DNA of 64,000 bases from Alloalcanivorax mobilis (GCF_002864685.1 NZ_NMQZ01000017.1:1-64000), one strand, 5' to 3'. Shown: positions 1 to 10,600, counted from the first letter of the stretch. Numbers and translations are program-made. The notes: generated by a model not told the origin, from the sequence alone.

Positions 1-30
1 GGGTTTTTAGCCACAACAGGCGTAATGCAA

Positions 31-50
31 GTAGTGTGAACAGGCCCTAG
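31..50 (+). repeat. solo end of the terminal-inverted-repeat element
   Basis: The stretch ending GTGTGAACAGGCCCTAG matches the right end of the element found complete at 57797-57968, and the end at 16022-16057. Only the terminal 18-20 bases are recognisable; the rest lies outside the window or has decayed. It sits 44 bases upstream of the SDR start codon, in the same orientation. Confidence 0.5.
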
Positions 51-93
51 GCTGTTTTTCAGAGATTCCTGGCGTGATTTCAAGGAGTGAACC

Positions 94-948
94 ATGGCCG
101 ATCGTCATTTTCCCCCTCAGCACCAAGCCCACCAGCCCGGCGATGAGCATCGTATGGCGCCGCAGCCGGAATACATTCGTGAAGGCTACCGGGGCAGCGA
201 AAAGCTGGCCGGCAAAGTGGCACTGATTACCGGCGGCGACAGCGGTATCGGCCGGTCGGTGGCGTTGCACTTTGCCCGTGAAGGCGCCGATTGCGCTGTC
301 GCCTACCTGGATGAAGAGACCGATGCGCGGGAGACACAGCGATTGGTCGAGGCGGAGGGACGCCAATGCCGGCTGATCAAAGGCGATGTTGCTGAGGCGG
401 ACTTCTGCCGCCACGCGGTGCGGGAGACCGTGGCCGCGTTCGGTGCCCTTAATGTCCTGGTGCTCAACGCCGCCGAGCAGCACGACTGGGATGATCTTTC
501 CGAGCTGCCGGACGAGCAGATCGAACGCACCTTCAAGACCAATGTGTTCAGCCATTTCTACCTGGCCCGTGCGGCGCTGGCGCACCTGGGCGAGGGCGAC
601 AGCATCATCGCCACCTCATCGATTAATGCCTTTAAGGGCAATCCGACGCTACTGGACTACACCGCCACCAAGGGCGCGGTGCAGGCCTTGATGCGTTCGC
701 TGGCGATTTCCCTGATGGAGCGGGGTATCCGTGTCAACGCGGTGGCTCCGGGGCCAATCTGGACGCCTTTGATTCCGGCCAGCTTCGATAAAGACAAGGT
801 GGCCCGCTTCGGCGGCCAGGTGCCGATGGACCGGGCCGGCCAGCCCAGCGAAGTGGGGCCCGCTTACGTGTATCTGGCAAGCGCCGATGCCTCATACATC
901 AGCGGACAGACCATTCACCCCAACGGCGGCATGATTCTGAATACCTGA
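94..948 (+). CDS. SDR family oxidoreductase (YghA-like)
   Basis: This 284-residue protein is a short-chain dehydrogenase with the Rossmann glycine motif TGGDSGIG at residues 46-53, the NAG-type motif LNAAE near 125, a catalytic serine near 176 and YTATK at 189-193. The extended N-terminus of about 40 polar residues and the overall length match the YghA / general-stress-protein-39 group of NADP-dependent oxidoreductases. The start is supported by an AAGGAG ribosome site 7 bases upstream. The substrate is unknown. A solo end of a repeat element lies just upstream. Confidence 0.9.
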   Translation: MADRHFPPQHQAHQPGDEHRMAPQPEYIREGYRGSEKLAGKVALITGGDSGIGRSVALHFAREGADCAVAYLDEETDARETQRLVEAEGRQCRLIKGDVAEADFCRHAVRETVAAFGALNVLVLNAAEQHDWDDLSELPDEQIERTFKTNVFSHFYLARAALAHLGEGDSIIATSSINAFKGNPTLLDYTATKGAVQALMRSLAISLMERGIRVNAVAPGPIWTPLIPASFDKDKVARFGGQVPMDRAGQPSEVGPAYVYLASADASYISGQTIHPNGGMILNT

Positions 949-1004
949 GCGCGGCCCGACACGGTGCTGTAAAGATCCTCACCAGGCTCTTAGAATGCGC
1001 CGCT

Positions 1005-1946
1005 ATGACAGTAATCCTTGCCCCCATGGAGGGCCTGGCGGACTTTTGGGTGCGCCGGGCCCTGACCGATATCGGCCACTACGACTGGTGTGTCAGCGAA
1101 TTCGTGCGTGTTAGCGGCGAAGTACTGCCGGCGCGGGTGTTTCATCGTTTATGCCCGGAGTTGGCCGACGGCGCGCGCACCCGCTCGGGCACGCCGGTGC
1201 ATCTGCAATTGCTGGGGTCCGATCCGGCCTGCATGGCGGACAACGCGGCCATGGCCGTGACATTGGGCGCGCCGGCCATCGATTTGAACTTTGGCTGCCC
1301 GGCGAAAACCGTGAACCGGCATCGTGGCGGCGCGGTGTTATTGGACGAGCCACAACTGGTGCATGAGGTGACGCGGGCGGTGCGAGCGGCGGTGCCGGCT
1401 TCGGTACCGGTTTCGGTGAAGATGCGTTTAGGTAATGAAGATGGCGGGCGGGCTCTGGAGAACGCGGCCGCCGTGGAAGCTGCCGGGGCCGCCTGGCTGA
1501 CCGTGCATGGCCGCACCAAACGGCAAGGCTACCGACCGCCCGCGTATTGGGATCGCATCGGCGAGATTCGCGCGGCGGTGGCGATACCAGTGATCGCCAA
1601 TGGCGAGATCTGGACCCCGGAAGACGCCCACCGCTGCCGGCTGGAAAGCGGTTGTGACGCGTTGATGCTGGGGCGTGGCGCGGTGGCCAATCCGCTGTTG
1701 GTTCGTGAAGTGCGCGGTGGTGTCCCGGCCAACTGGCCGGAGGTGTTGGCGGTGTTGCGCACCTTCGGTGACGGCATTGTCGGCACCGGTAACGACGCGC
1801 AGCTGTGTGGCCGGGTCAAGCAATGGCTGAGTTACTCAAGGCGTCGCTGGCCACAGGCGGCGGAGCTGATGGAGGCGCTCAAGCGCGAGACCCGGTTGCC
1901 GGCCCTGCTGGCGATTCTTGGTGAAGAAAAGCGGCATTGCGCCTGA
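1005..1946 (+). CDS. dusC: tRNA-dihydrouridine(16) synthase DusC
   Basis: The 313-residue protein is an FMN-dependent Dus enzyme, which reduces uridine to dihydrouridine in tRNA with NADPH. It starts with the family-typical APMEGLADFWVRR stretch. It carries FGCPAKTVNRHRGG with the catalytic cysteine at residue 98, then VKMRLG, the VHGRT motif and IANGEIW. Length and the N-terminal MEG motif fit the DusC subgroup (U16) better than DusA or DusB. It stands alone, and a likely terminator follows at 1952-1980. Confidence 0.93.
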   Translation: MTVILAPMEGLADFWVRRALTDIGHYDWCVSEFVRVSGEVLPARVFHRLCPELADGARTRSGTPVHLQLLGSDPACMADNAAMAVTLGAPAIDLNFGCPAKTVNRHRGGAVLLDEPQLVHEVTRAVRAAVPASVPVSVKMRLGNEDGGRALENAAAVEAAGAAWLTVHGRTKRQGYRPPAYWDRIGEIRAAVAIPVIANGEIWTPEDAHRCRLESGCDALMLGRGAVANPLLVREVRGGVPANWPEVLAVLRTFGDGIVGTGNDAQLCGRVKQWLSYSRRRWPQAAELMEALKRETRLPALLAILGEEKRHCA

Positions 1947-1951
1947 GCGTT

Positions 1952-1980
1952 AAAAAAGGGAAACTCCATGGCCCTTTTTG
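1952..1980 (+). terminator. Rho-independent terminator of dusC
   Basis: An A-rich stretch with GGG, a short loop and CCCTTTTTG form an imperfect hairpin ending in a T-run, six bases after the dusC stop codon. Confidence 0.6.
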
Positions 1981-2242
1981 TTTATTTTTGTCGTACTTTG
2001 GGCCGTCTTTCCCTGCCAGTTTCCGGCTTCTCCACTCTCTCTCCACGAGCCTGCTGCGCCGGTGCTTCCGCGCACTGTCCTCGCAACCTTTTGTCAGCAT
2101 TGAATTCCCTTCAAAACCGCCGAAAAAGGGGACAGAGCCTCAGTTTTTGAAAAGCTGCTTTTCCTCTTTTTCCACTGCGACAAAGCACCTCGCATGATTC
2201 ACTGGCAGGCTGTTCATTGTTTTGAGTATAGGACGGTCTGCT

Positions 2243-2581
2243 ATGTATGAAGTGCACGCCTTTGTCGCCTATGGCGAAGCCCGCGAGGGCAATAAGCCGG
2301 ATTTTCCCATTGGTGAGCGACACGCGATCATTGTGTTTTGTCGCCACCCGATTAACAGCGGTCACGATTACAGCCGGCTCGAAGCCATCGCCCTCTACAA
2401 CGGATGGGGCGCATTGGAAGTCGCCCACGGCGGCGTGATCGTGCCTGAACGTCTTAACGGCGCGCTGGCGAATCTACAGGATTGTTTCATTCAGGCCATG
2501 GAGCAGGGCGGTGCGGTGATGCCGTTTCGTGATTGGGTGCGCGGAGAGGATTCCGGCTCCCCGGCCTCCTCGTTCGACTAA
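2243..2581 (+). CDS. conserved hypothetical protein, 112 aa
   Basis: A small soluble protein of about 112 residues with no recognised domain. It begins MYEVHAFVAY and contains a HAIIVFCRH segment and a DYSRLEAIALYNGWG segment. No signal peptide or membrane helix is visible. The ATG at 2243 is preferred over an in-frame TTG at 2222 because TAGGACGG precedes it at a suitable distance. Codon use resembles the neighbours, so it is probably a real gene. Function unknown. Confidence 0.6.
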   Translation: MYEVHAFVAYGEAREGNKPDFPIGERHAIIVFCRHPINSGHDYSRLEAIALYNGWGALEVAHGGVIVPERLNGALANLQDCFIQAMEQGGAVMPFRDWVRGEDSGSPASSFD

Positions 2582-2677
2582 AGTCATACTGTGGCGGCTG
2601 CGGCCTTTGTTTACTCTTGAGCGACATGGCCTTCATGGGAACGGCCAGTTCTTGTCCGTGCGCAAAGGGGTAAGTCA

Positions 2678-2935
2678 ATGAGAGAAGAAAACGCCCGTGC
2701 CTACTGGGCCGCCAATGTGCGATTGATCCTCACCTATCTGGTGATCTGGTTCGTGGTCTCCTACGGCTGCGGCATCCTGCTGGTGGATGCACTCAACAAC
2801 ATCCATTTCTTCGGTTTCAAGCTGGGTTTCTGGTTTGCCCAGCAGGGCTCTATCTACGTGTTCCTGGCGCTGATCATTATGTACGCGCGCTCGATGAACA
2901 AGCTGGATAGAAAATTCGACGTGCATGAAGAATAA
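2678..2935 (+). CDS. DUF4212 small subunit of sodium/solute symporter
   Basis: This 85-residue inner-membrane protein has two transmembrane helices (about residues 13-38 and 55-75) and ends with a charged tail. The pattern RLILTYLVIWF and the GFKLGFWFAQQGSIYVF segment are typical of DUF4212, which is regularly encoded immediately upstream of VC_2705-family sodium:solute symporters and is taken to be an accessory subunit. The symporter follows after 29 bases, so the two are almost certainly co-transcribed and act together, probably in acetate or other short-chain acid uptake. Confidence 0.9.
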   Translation: MREENARAYWAANVRLILTYLVIWFVVSYGCGILLVDALNNIHFFGFKLGFWFAQQGSIYVFLALIIMYARSMNKLDRKFDVHEE

Positions 2936-2964
2936 CGGCGCCCAATAACAACGAGGAAAAAGCC

Positions 2965-4761
2965 ATGGATGTTCAATTGTTAACGTATATCTTCGTGGGC
3001 GTGTCGTTCGCGCTCTATATCGGCATCGCGATCTGGTCGCGGGCCCGCTCCACCAAGGATTTCTATGTCGCCGGCGGTGGCGTATCGCCGCTCGCCAACG
3101 GCGCCGCCACGGCGGCCGATTGGATGTCGGCGGCATCGTTTATTTCGATGGCCGGCATCATCGCGTATTCCGGCTACGACGCTTCGGTATACCTGATGGG
3201 CTGGACCGGCGGCTATGTGCTGCTGGCGATGCTGTTGGCGCCATACCTGAGAAAATTCGGCAAGTTCACCGTGCCCGACTTCATCGGCGACCGTTACTAT
3301 TCAAACGTGGCCCGTACCGTAGCGGTGATCTGCGTGATTTTCGTTTCCTTTACCTATGTGGCCGGCCAGATGCGCGGCGTGGGTATCGTGTTCGCGCGTT
3401 TTCTGGAAGTGGACGTTAACACCGGTGTCGTGGTCGGCATGGCGATTGTGTTTTTCTACGCCGTGCTTGGCGGCATGAAAGGCATCACCTACACCCAGGT
3501 TGCCCAGTACTGCGTGTTGATTTTCGCGTTCCTGGTGCCGGCGGTGTTTCTTTCCATCATGATGACCGGTCACATCCTGCCGCAAACCGGGTTCGGCGCC
3601 ACCATGCTCGACGCCGCCGGTAACGACACCGGCGTGTATCTGCTGCAACGTCTGGACCAGGTGGTTCAGGATCTCGGTTTCGGCGCCTATACCGACGGTT
3701 CCAAATCCACCATTGATGTGTTCTTTATTACCGCCGCGCTGATGTGTGGCACGGCCGGCCTGCCGCACGTAATCGTGCGCTTCTTCACCGTGCCGACGGT
3801 TCGCGACGCTCGTGTCAGCGCCGGTTGGGCTCTGTTCTTTATCGCCCTTCTGTACACCGCCGCGCCGGCGATTGGCGCTTTCGCGCGCACCAATCTGATC
3901 GATACCGTCAACAACGCCGAATACGAGCAGCTGCCTGAGTGGTTCTATAACTGGGAAAATTCCGGTTTGATCGGCTGGATGGACAAGAACAACGACGGTC
4001 GCGTACAGATGTCCGCGGGCGACCCGTTCAAAGGCTCACCGACCTTCGCCGGCAGCCGTGCCGAAGCGAGTGGCGAATACGGGCAGCGCGTGGTCACCAA
4101 CCCGCCGGCCGACAACGCCTCCGAGGTTTATATCGACCGTGACATCATCGTGCTGGCGAACCCGGAGATAGGTAACCTGCCGGCCTGGGTGGTGGCGCTG
4201 GTGGCGGCGGGCGGTATTGCCGCGGCATTGTCCACGGCGGCCGGGCTGCTGCTGGTGATCTCCGCGGCGGTGTCCCACGATCTGCTCAAGAAGACCATGA
4301 TGCCAACCATCACCGAGAAGCAGGAGTTGCTGGCGGCGCGTCTCGCGGCGGTGGTGGCGATTCTGATCGCCGGCTACTTTGGCATCAATCCACCGGGGTT
4401 CGTGGCGCAGGTGGTGGCGTTTGCCTTCGGCCTGGCGGCGGCGAGCTTCTTCCCGGTGATCCTGATGGGTATCTTCTATAAGCGCATGAACAAGGAAGGC
4501 GCGATTGCCGGCATGCTGGTGGGGTTGATCTTCACCTTCTGCTACATCGTTTACTTCAAGTTCGTGTCGCCGGATCTCAACTCCGCGGAGCACTGGCTGT
4601 TCGGGGTGTCGCCGGAAGGTATCGGCACGGTGGGCATGGTGCTCAACTTCGTGGTGGCACTGGCGGTATCCCGCGTGACCGCGCCGCCGCCGGAGCATAT
4701 TCAGCATATTGTCGAGGACATCCGCGTTCCCCGTGGCTCGGGTGCCGCTCACCAACACTGA
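2965..4761 (+). CDS. VC_2705-family sodium:solute symporter (acetate-type)
   Basis: The 598-residue polytopic membrane protein belongs to the SSS/SLC5 family, close to the acetate permease ActP. About 13 hydrophobic segments are visible, with typical SSS motifs such as DFYVAGGG near residue 33, AADWMSAASF and the SxAAGLLLVISAA segment near 420. A hydrophilic insert (about residues 312-390) contains an EF-hand-like loop, DKNNDGRVQM. The ribosome site is GAGGAAAAAG. The DUF4212 partner lies upstream and DUF294, exonuclease and sensor-kinase genes follow, the arrangement seen around acetate-switch genes in Vibrio and Pseudomonas relatives. Confidence 0.92.
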   Translation: MDVQLLTYIFVGVSFALYIGIAIWSRARSTKDFYVAGGGVSPLANGAATAADWMSAASFISMAGIIAYSGYDASVYLMGWTGGYVLLAMLLAPYLRKFGKFTVPDFIGDRYYSNVARTVAVICVIFVSFTYVAGQMRGVGIVFARFLEVDVNTGVVVGMAIVFFYAVLGGMKGITYTQVAQYCVLIFAFLVPAVFLSIMMTGHILPQTGFGATMLDAAGNDTGVYLLQRLDQVVQDLGFGAYTDGSKSTIDVFFITAALMCGTAGLPHVIVRFFTVPTVRDARVSAGWALFFIALLYTAAPAIGAFARTNLIDTVNNAEYEQLPEWFYNWENSGLIGWMDKNNDGRVQMSAGDPFKGSPTFAGSRAEASGEYGQRVVTNPPADNASEVYIDRDIIVLANPEIGNLPAWVVALVAAGGIAAALSTAAGLLLVISAAVSHDLLKKTMMPTITEKQELLAARLAAVVAILIAGYFGINPPGFVAQVVAFAFGLAAASFFPVILMGIFYKRMNKEGAIAGMLVGLIFTFCYIVYFKFVSPDLNSAEHWLFGVSPEGIGTVGMVLNFVVALAVSRVTAPPPEHIQHIVEDIRVPRGSGAAHQH

Positions 4762-4859
4762 TCATCGGCAAACGAAGGTAAACATTGGGGTGGTGCCTTG
4801 GCGCCGCCCCGATGTGCGTTTCAGCGACCGGCTGCCGTGGCCGGTGGGAGGCTAACGCC

Positions 4860-6674
4860 ATGGTCGACGTGGATTTCTCGCAGCTGCCTTTCTCTCTGCT
4901 CGATGACAGTGCCCGGGAGCAGCTTGGCGCGGCCATGGAAATGGCCTGGTTCGACGGCGCCCAGGTGATCCTGGAGGCGGGTAAGGCGGCGGAGTTCGTG
5001 CATCTGGTGCACAAGGGCGCGGTACTTGAAATCGACCCGACCTTACCGCCGCAAGCGGGGCGCCTGGGGGTCTACGGCGCCGGTGCTTTGTTCGGCGCTT
5101 TGAGTGTGCTCAATGGCCGTAGCCGCTATCGGTTTGTCGCCGAGGAGGAGACGCTTTGCTATCTGATTCCGGCGGCGCTGTTTAAAAATCTGTGCCAGCA
5201 GCATGGCGAGTTCGACGAGTATTTCCGCCAGCGCCTGGTGGCCAAGAATCGCATGCTGGCCGAGCGCCGCGAGGGCGGCGTCACCATGGCCGGGTTCATG
5301 CTGGCGCGGGTGGATCAATGCATGCGCCAGCCGGTGCTGCTGCCTGAACAGGGCAGCATTCGTGAAGCGGTGAGCGCGCTGGACGCGCACAGCGGCGATA
5401 GCCTGATGGTGGTGCGCGGCTCACGGGTCGGCATGATTACCAAAACCGACCTGCTGCACGGCCTGGTGCACGACGGCATGAGCGTGGACTCTCCGGCGCT
5501 GGCATTGGCGAGCTTTGAGCTGGTGGCGGTGCCCCCGGGGGAGTATCTGTTTGCCGCCCTGGTGCGCATGACCCGGCATAAAGTGGCCCGGGTGGTGGTG
5601 ATGGAAGGCCCGGTGCCGGTGGGCGTGGTGGAGCTGACCGACGTGCTCAGTTTCTTTTCCAGCCGCTCTTACGTGGTCGGGCTGGAAGTGGAAAAGGCCG
5701 ACGACCTGCAGGCACTGGCGCTGGCCAGCGCCAGGTTGCCGGAGTTGGTCCAGGCGTTGATGGCCCAGGGCGTGAAAATGCGCTTCGCCATGGATCTGAT
5801 GGCGGCGCTGAACGGCCGCATTATCAGTAAGGCGTTCCAGTTCGTGATTGCCGAGGAGCGCCGTGACCGGGTTTGTCTGATGGTGCTGGGCAGCGAAGGG
5901 CGGGGCGAACAGATCTTGAAAACCGATCAGGACAACGGCCTGATCCTGGGTGACGATGGGGACTGGCCGGAGCGCGATCAGCTCCTGAACCGTTTCACCG
6001 AGACCTTGCTGGCATTGGGTTATCCGCTTTGCCCTGGCGGCATCATGGTCAACCAGCCGCGCTGGGTCGGATCGCTGGCGGATTGGCGCCGCCGTATCGG
6101 GCGCTGGGCGGAGCAGGGCGACGAGCAGGCGATGATGCGGTTGGCGATCCTGCTGGACGCCCACCCGGCGGCGGGGCGCGTGGAGCTGGTGGAACGGATG
6201 CGCGAGGCGCTGTTTCAACGGTGCAGTGGTGATCAGATTCTGCTGTCCCGGTTTGCCCGCCCGGTGCTGCAGTTCTCCACGCCATTGCGCTGGTTCGGTG
6301 CTCTGAAAAAGCCGCAACAGGGCATCGATATCAAGAAAGGTGGTTTGTTTCCGGTGGTGCATGGGGTGCGGGCTCTGAGCCTGGAGCAGCGCATCGGCGC
6401 CACCGGCACCTTCGCCAGGCTGGACCGGCTGGCCGCCGCCGGGGTGCTGGAAGCCGGCTTCGCGGAGGAGCTGGGCGAGTCGATGGCGTTGTTCGCCGAA
6501 TTGCGTCTGCGCCAGCAACTGGCCAGCCTGGATGCCAATCAGCCGGCGGCCGGGCACAATCAGATCCAGGTGGAGCAGTTGTCGGCCCTGGAGCGGGACC
6601 TGCTGCGTGAGTCGTTGCAGGTGGTCAATGAGTTCAAGAAACGGCTCTCGCGCCGCTTTCATCTGGAGTATTGA
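4860..6674 (+). CDS. cNMP-binding/CBS/DUF294 nucleotidyltransferase-like protein
   Basis: A 604-residue cytoplasmic protein with, in order, a cyclic-nucleotide-binding-like domain (about 10-130), a CBS pair (about 150-285), a DUF294 nucleotidyltransferase-like domain containing LGSEGRGEQILKTDQDNG (about 345-365) and a C-terminal DUF294_C region. The catalytic-type residues of the nucleotidyltransferase fold (GS and DxD-like) are kept. The ATG at 4860 with upstream GGGAGG is chosen over a longer in-frame ORF. Such proteins accompany VC_2705-type symporters and are thought to regulate them, but the reaction is not established. The stop is one base from the next gene's ATG. Confidence 0.88.
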   Translation: MVDVDFSQLPFSLLDDSAREQLGAAMEMAWFDGAQVILEAGKAAEFVHLVHKGAVLEIDPTLPPQAGRLGVYGAGALFGALSVLNGRSRYRFVAEEETLCYLIPAALFKNLCQQHGEFDEYFRQRLVAKNRMLAERREGGVTMAGFMLARVDQCMRQPVLLPEQGSIREAVSALDAHSGDSLMVVRGSRVGMITKTDLLHGLVHDGMSVDSPALALASFELVAVPPGEYLFAALVRMTRHKVARVVVMEGPVPVGVVELTDVLSFFSSRSYVVGLEVEKADDLQALALASARLPELVQALMAQGVKMRFAMDLMAALNGRIISKAFQFVIAEERRDRVCLMVLGSEGRGEQILKTDQDNGLILGDDGDWPERDQLLNRFTETLLALGYPLCPGGIMVNQPRWVGSLADWRRRIGRWAEQGDEQAMMRLAILLDAHPAAGRVELVERMREALFQRCSGDQILLSRFARPVLQFSTPLRWFGALKKPQQGIDIKKGGLFPVVHGVRALSLEQRIGATGTFARLDRLAAAGVLEAGFAEELGESMALFAELRLRQQLASLDANQPAAGHNQIQVEQLSALERDLLRESLQVVNEFKKRLSRRFHLEY

Positions 6675-6675
6675 G

Positions 6676-7269
6676 ATGTTGAAACGGATGATTCAGCGCC
6701 ACCGGCACGGCGCCGGCCCGTTCGGGCATTTGTTCCAGGCTCCCGACGGCCAGGAGCTGATGGCCCTGGACTGTGAAACCACCGGCCTGGACCCGCGGCG
6801 TTGCGAGCTGGTCTCGGTGGCGGCGGTGCCGATCCGTGCAGGTCGGGTGCAGGCGGGGGCCGCGCTTGATCTTCGCATTCGCACTCCGGCCAGCCTGGAT
6901 GCGCAATCGATTCGTGTTCATCGCCTGCGCGGGGTGGATCTGGAAGACGGCCTGGAGGCCGAACAGGCGCTGGAGCGGTTGCTGGATTTTATCGGCAACC
7001 GGCCTTTGGTGGGCTGGTGTCTGGATTTCGATCTTACGGTGCTCAATCGAGTGGCGCGGCGGCATACCGGCTTCGATCTGCCCAATCCCGTGATCGAGCT
7101 GTCTGACTTGTACCGCCGTCACCAGGCCCGCCGCCGGCCGGACGCGCTGCCCGACCTGCGTTTCGAGAGCGCGGCTCGCTGTCTCGGCGTGCCGGTGATC
7201 GGCCGCCACAGCGCCCGGGGAGACGCCACCACGGCGGCGCTGATGTATCTGCGCTTGAAAAAACCATGA
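6676..7269 (+). CDS. 3'-5' exonuclease, DEDDh family (DNA pol III epsilon-like)
   Basis: This 197-residue protein carries the DEDDh exonuclease motifs: Exo I ALDCETTGLD (about 35-44), Exo II GWCLDFDLTVLN (about 113-124) and Exo III HSARGDATTAALMY near the C-terminus, with the histidine five residues before the aspartate. It starts one base after the DUF294 stop codon, so the two are translationally linked. Its role beside a transporter is unclear, yet the pairing of DUF294 protein and exonuclease is recurrent in this neighbourhood. Confidence 0.88.
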   Translation: MLKRMIQRHRHGAGPFGHLFQAPDGQELMALDCETTGLDPRRCELVSVAAVPIRAGRVQAGAALDLRIRTPASLDAQSIRVHRLRGVDLEDGLEAEQALERLLDFIGNRPLVGWCLDFDLTVLNRVARRHTGFDLPNPVIELSDLYRRHQARRRPDALPDLRFESAARCLGVPVIGRHSARGDATTAALMYLRLKKP

Positions 7270-7321
7270 CCGGCGCCGCCGACGCGACGCCGCGAAAGAG
7301 ATTGGAAGAGGAATAACAACC

Positions 7322-7543
7322 ATGCAGTATCTGGAAGGTGTTCTGCTTGCCCTGGGCCTGGTGTTGGTGCTGACGGCTTATGGTCATTACCTTTGGCGCA
7401 CCGGTGATTTCGCTGGCGTGGTTCGTTTCTGGACTCGCGGCATGGTGCTGTCAGTGGCCGAGTTCAAGTTGCAGCGTGCCGGCATTGCCCTGCTGATCGT
7501 GGCGGTGGTGGTGCGCTTCTGCCGGGCCTTGTTTCTGATCTAG
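7322..7543 (+). CDS. small two-helix membrane protein, unknown
   Basis: A 73-residue hydrophobic protein with helices at about 5-25 and 50-72, separated by a basic/aromatic linker (WRTGDFAGVVRFWTRG). It has a GAGGAATAACAAC ribosome site. It lies between the exonuclease and sensor kinase genes and so may belong to the same transcript. No family recognised. Confidence 0.65.
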   Translation: MQYLEGVLLALGLVLVLTAYGHYLWRTGDFAGVVRFWTRGMVLSVAEFKLQRAGIALLIVAVVVRFCRALFLI

Positions 7544-7626
7544 GAGCCGGTGGGTTTGAGTGATCGTTACAGGAAGCCCGGGGTTGGCGGTCGATCCGTG
7601 TTAAGCCCGGCAGGCTGCTAGTCATC

Positions 7627-10600
7627 GTGGGAGTGAGTACGGTGTTTTCCCTGTGGCAGTTGGGTGGGTTGGCGCTGCTTTATGTGCTGGTGTTGTTCGT
7701 GATTGCCTGGTGGGGCGATCGCGCGGCGCGGCGCGGGCTGCCGGTGGTCAACAACGCCTGGACCTACAGCCTGGGGCTGGGCGTGTACTGCACGTCATGG
7801 ACCTTCTATGGCGCGGTTGGCGAGGCGGCTCAGAACGGCTGGACCTATCTGCCGATCTATCTGGGTCCGATTCTGACCATGCTGTTGGGCGGCGAACTGA
7901 TCTACAAAATGGTGTCGGTGGGCAAGCAGCACCACATTACCTCGATCGCCGATTTCCTCGCCGCCCGTTACGGCAAATCCCGGCAACTGGCGGTGCTGGT
8001 GACGGTGGTGGCGATTGTCGGCGTGCTGCCCTACATCGCGCTTCAGCTTAAAGCGGTGACGTTGTCGTTCGAGCATGTGGTCGGCACCCGCGTGGCGCAG
8101 CCGTTCGACATCGCCCTGGCGGTGTCGGCGCTGATGGCGATCTTTACGCTGTTGTTCGGCACCCGCCACATCGATGCCACCGAGCATCAGTCGGGCCTGA
8201 TGCTGGCGGTCAGTTTCGAATCGTTCATCAAGCTGGTGGCGTTCGTCATCATCGGTCTGTTTTGCCTGTTCGTGGTGTTCGATGGCCCGATGGATTTGTG
8301 GCGCCAGGCTTCGGTGCATCCACACATGCGCCAGGTGTTCGAACCGACTCTGTTTTCACAGAGTTTCGTGACCGCGATGCTGCTCTCGATGCTGGCGATC
8401 ATCTGCCTGCCACGGCAGTTCCACGCCGGCGTGGTGGAGAACAACGACCTGCGCCATCTGCGCACCGCGCGCCGGGTGATGCCCCTGTACCTGACCCTGT
8501 TCGCGGTGTTCGTGCTGCCGATCGTCGCCGCCGGCGTGATTACCCAGCCAGACAGCGCGCAGCCGGACATGTACATGCTCTCGCTGCCGATTGCCGCCGG
8601 CAACGAGGGCCTGATGCTGCTGGCGTTTATTGGTGGCATCGCCGCGGCCACCGGCATGGTGATCATGTCGACCATGGCGCTGGCTATCATGCTCACCAAT
8701 GAAGTGTTGATGCCGGCCTGGGTGCAATACCGCATTCAGGGCGAGGAAGAGCTCTCCGATCTGAGCAATCAGGTGCGTCTGTTCCGGCGCTTGAGCATCG
8801 TGGTGATGCTGATGTTGGCCTTTTTGTTCCACACCCTGATCGACCGCTTCGAGGGCCTGGCACGCATTGGTCTGATTTCATTCGCGGCGGTGGCGCAGCT
8901 GGCGCCGGCCCTATTGGGGGGGCTGTACTGGCGGCGGGGCCATCAAAGCGGCGCCTTCTCGGGTTTGATTCTGGGTTACCTCCTCTGGGCGTATTGCCTG
9001 CTGTTGCCGCTGGTGCTGCCGGTGGAGTGGGTGACCCATCTGGATCGCTACGGCTTGCTGGGCCTGGGCATCCTCCGCCCCCACGCCATGTTCGGCATCG
9101 AGGGTCTGGGCTCGCTGACCCACGGCGTGTTCTGGAGCCTGAGTCTGAATCTGCTCGCCTATGTGTATTTTTCCCGGCGGGCCGGGCAGCAACCGCTGGA
9201 TGACACCCAGGCGACGCGCTTCGTGGACATGCCCACCGACTGGTGGCGCGAGGGTCTGGGCCATCCGTTCATCACCACCGCTGAATTGCTGCAGGTGTGT
9301 GAGCGTGGGCTGGGCCACCCGCGCGCCCGGGCGCTGTTTTACGACTATCTGGCCCGGCGCCAGATCGCCGAGGATCTTGAACTGCCGGCGCCGCTGCATC
9401 TGGTGCGCTATGTGGAGCGCCTGCTGGCCGGCGCCATGGGGGCCTCCACCGCTCGCATCGTGATGGGTTCGCTGCTCAGCAAGCAGAGCGTGCGCCGCGA
9501 CGACATGGTGCGCATCATGGACGAAGCGTCGCAGCTTATTCAGTTCAATCATGAACTGCTGCGCACCACCATCGAGACCATCAGCCAGGGCATCTGCGTG
9601 GTGGATCGTGACCTGAATATCGTGGCTTGGAACCAGGCGTATGTGAATCTGTTCGGCTACCCGGAGGGTCTGATCCGGCTGGGCCGTTCCATCGAGGAGG
9701 TCTATCGCTACAACGCCGAGCGCGGCTTTTACGACGGCGAGGATCTGGAGCAGGACGTGCGCAAACGGGTGCGTCTGCTGCACAAGGGCAGCGCCCACCG
9801 GTTTGAGCGGCAATTGCCCAGCGGCGTGGTGGTGGAAGTGCGCGGCAGCCCGATGGAGGGTGGTGGCTTTGTCAGCACCTACATGGACATCACCGAACGC
9901 AAACGCGATGAACTGGCGCTGCGTCAGATTAACGAAAACCTGGAGCAGATGGTCAGCGAGCGTACCCGGCGATTATCGGAACTGAACAGCCAGCTGGAGC
10001 AGGCCAACGAGGGTAAGACCCGCTTTCTGGCCGCCGCCGGCCACGACTTGATGCAGCCGCTCAATGCCGCCCAATTGTTTGCCTCTTCGCTGTCTCAACG
10101 GCTGGCGCGCAGCGGCGCGCCGGACCCGGCGCCGGGGGGCGGCGAGGCGTTTGGCTATGAGCGGCAGGTGGTGGGACACATCGACAGCTCATTGCGTGCC
10201 GCCGAACAGATTATATCCGCCCTGCTGGAAATCAGCCGCCTGGACACCGGCACCATGCAAGCCCACCCCGATACCGTGGCGGTGCGCCCGTTGATGCAAC
10301 AGCTGGGGCGGGAGTTTGGCGTGCTGGCGCGTGCCGAGGGGCTGAGCTTGCGCACCGTTTATTGCGACTTGCAGGTGCGCACCGATGAGGCGTTGTTGCG
10401 CCGGGTGCTGCAAAATCTGCTCTCCAATGCGGTGCGCTACACCGAGCACGGTGGCGTTCTGTTCGGTTGCCGGCGCCGCGGTGACAGCCTGCGTATTGAA
10501 ATCTGGGACACCGGCACCGGCATCCCGAGGGATCAGCAGAGCCGCATCTTCCATGAGTTTCTGCGCCTGCCCCAGCAGGGCGGCCGGCAGGTGAAGGGGC

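Noticed and set aside
2115-2165. REP-associated or IS-end signature (GGGGACAGAG)
   Set aside because: A short motif only; no transposase and no second matching copy that could confirm it in this window.
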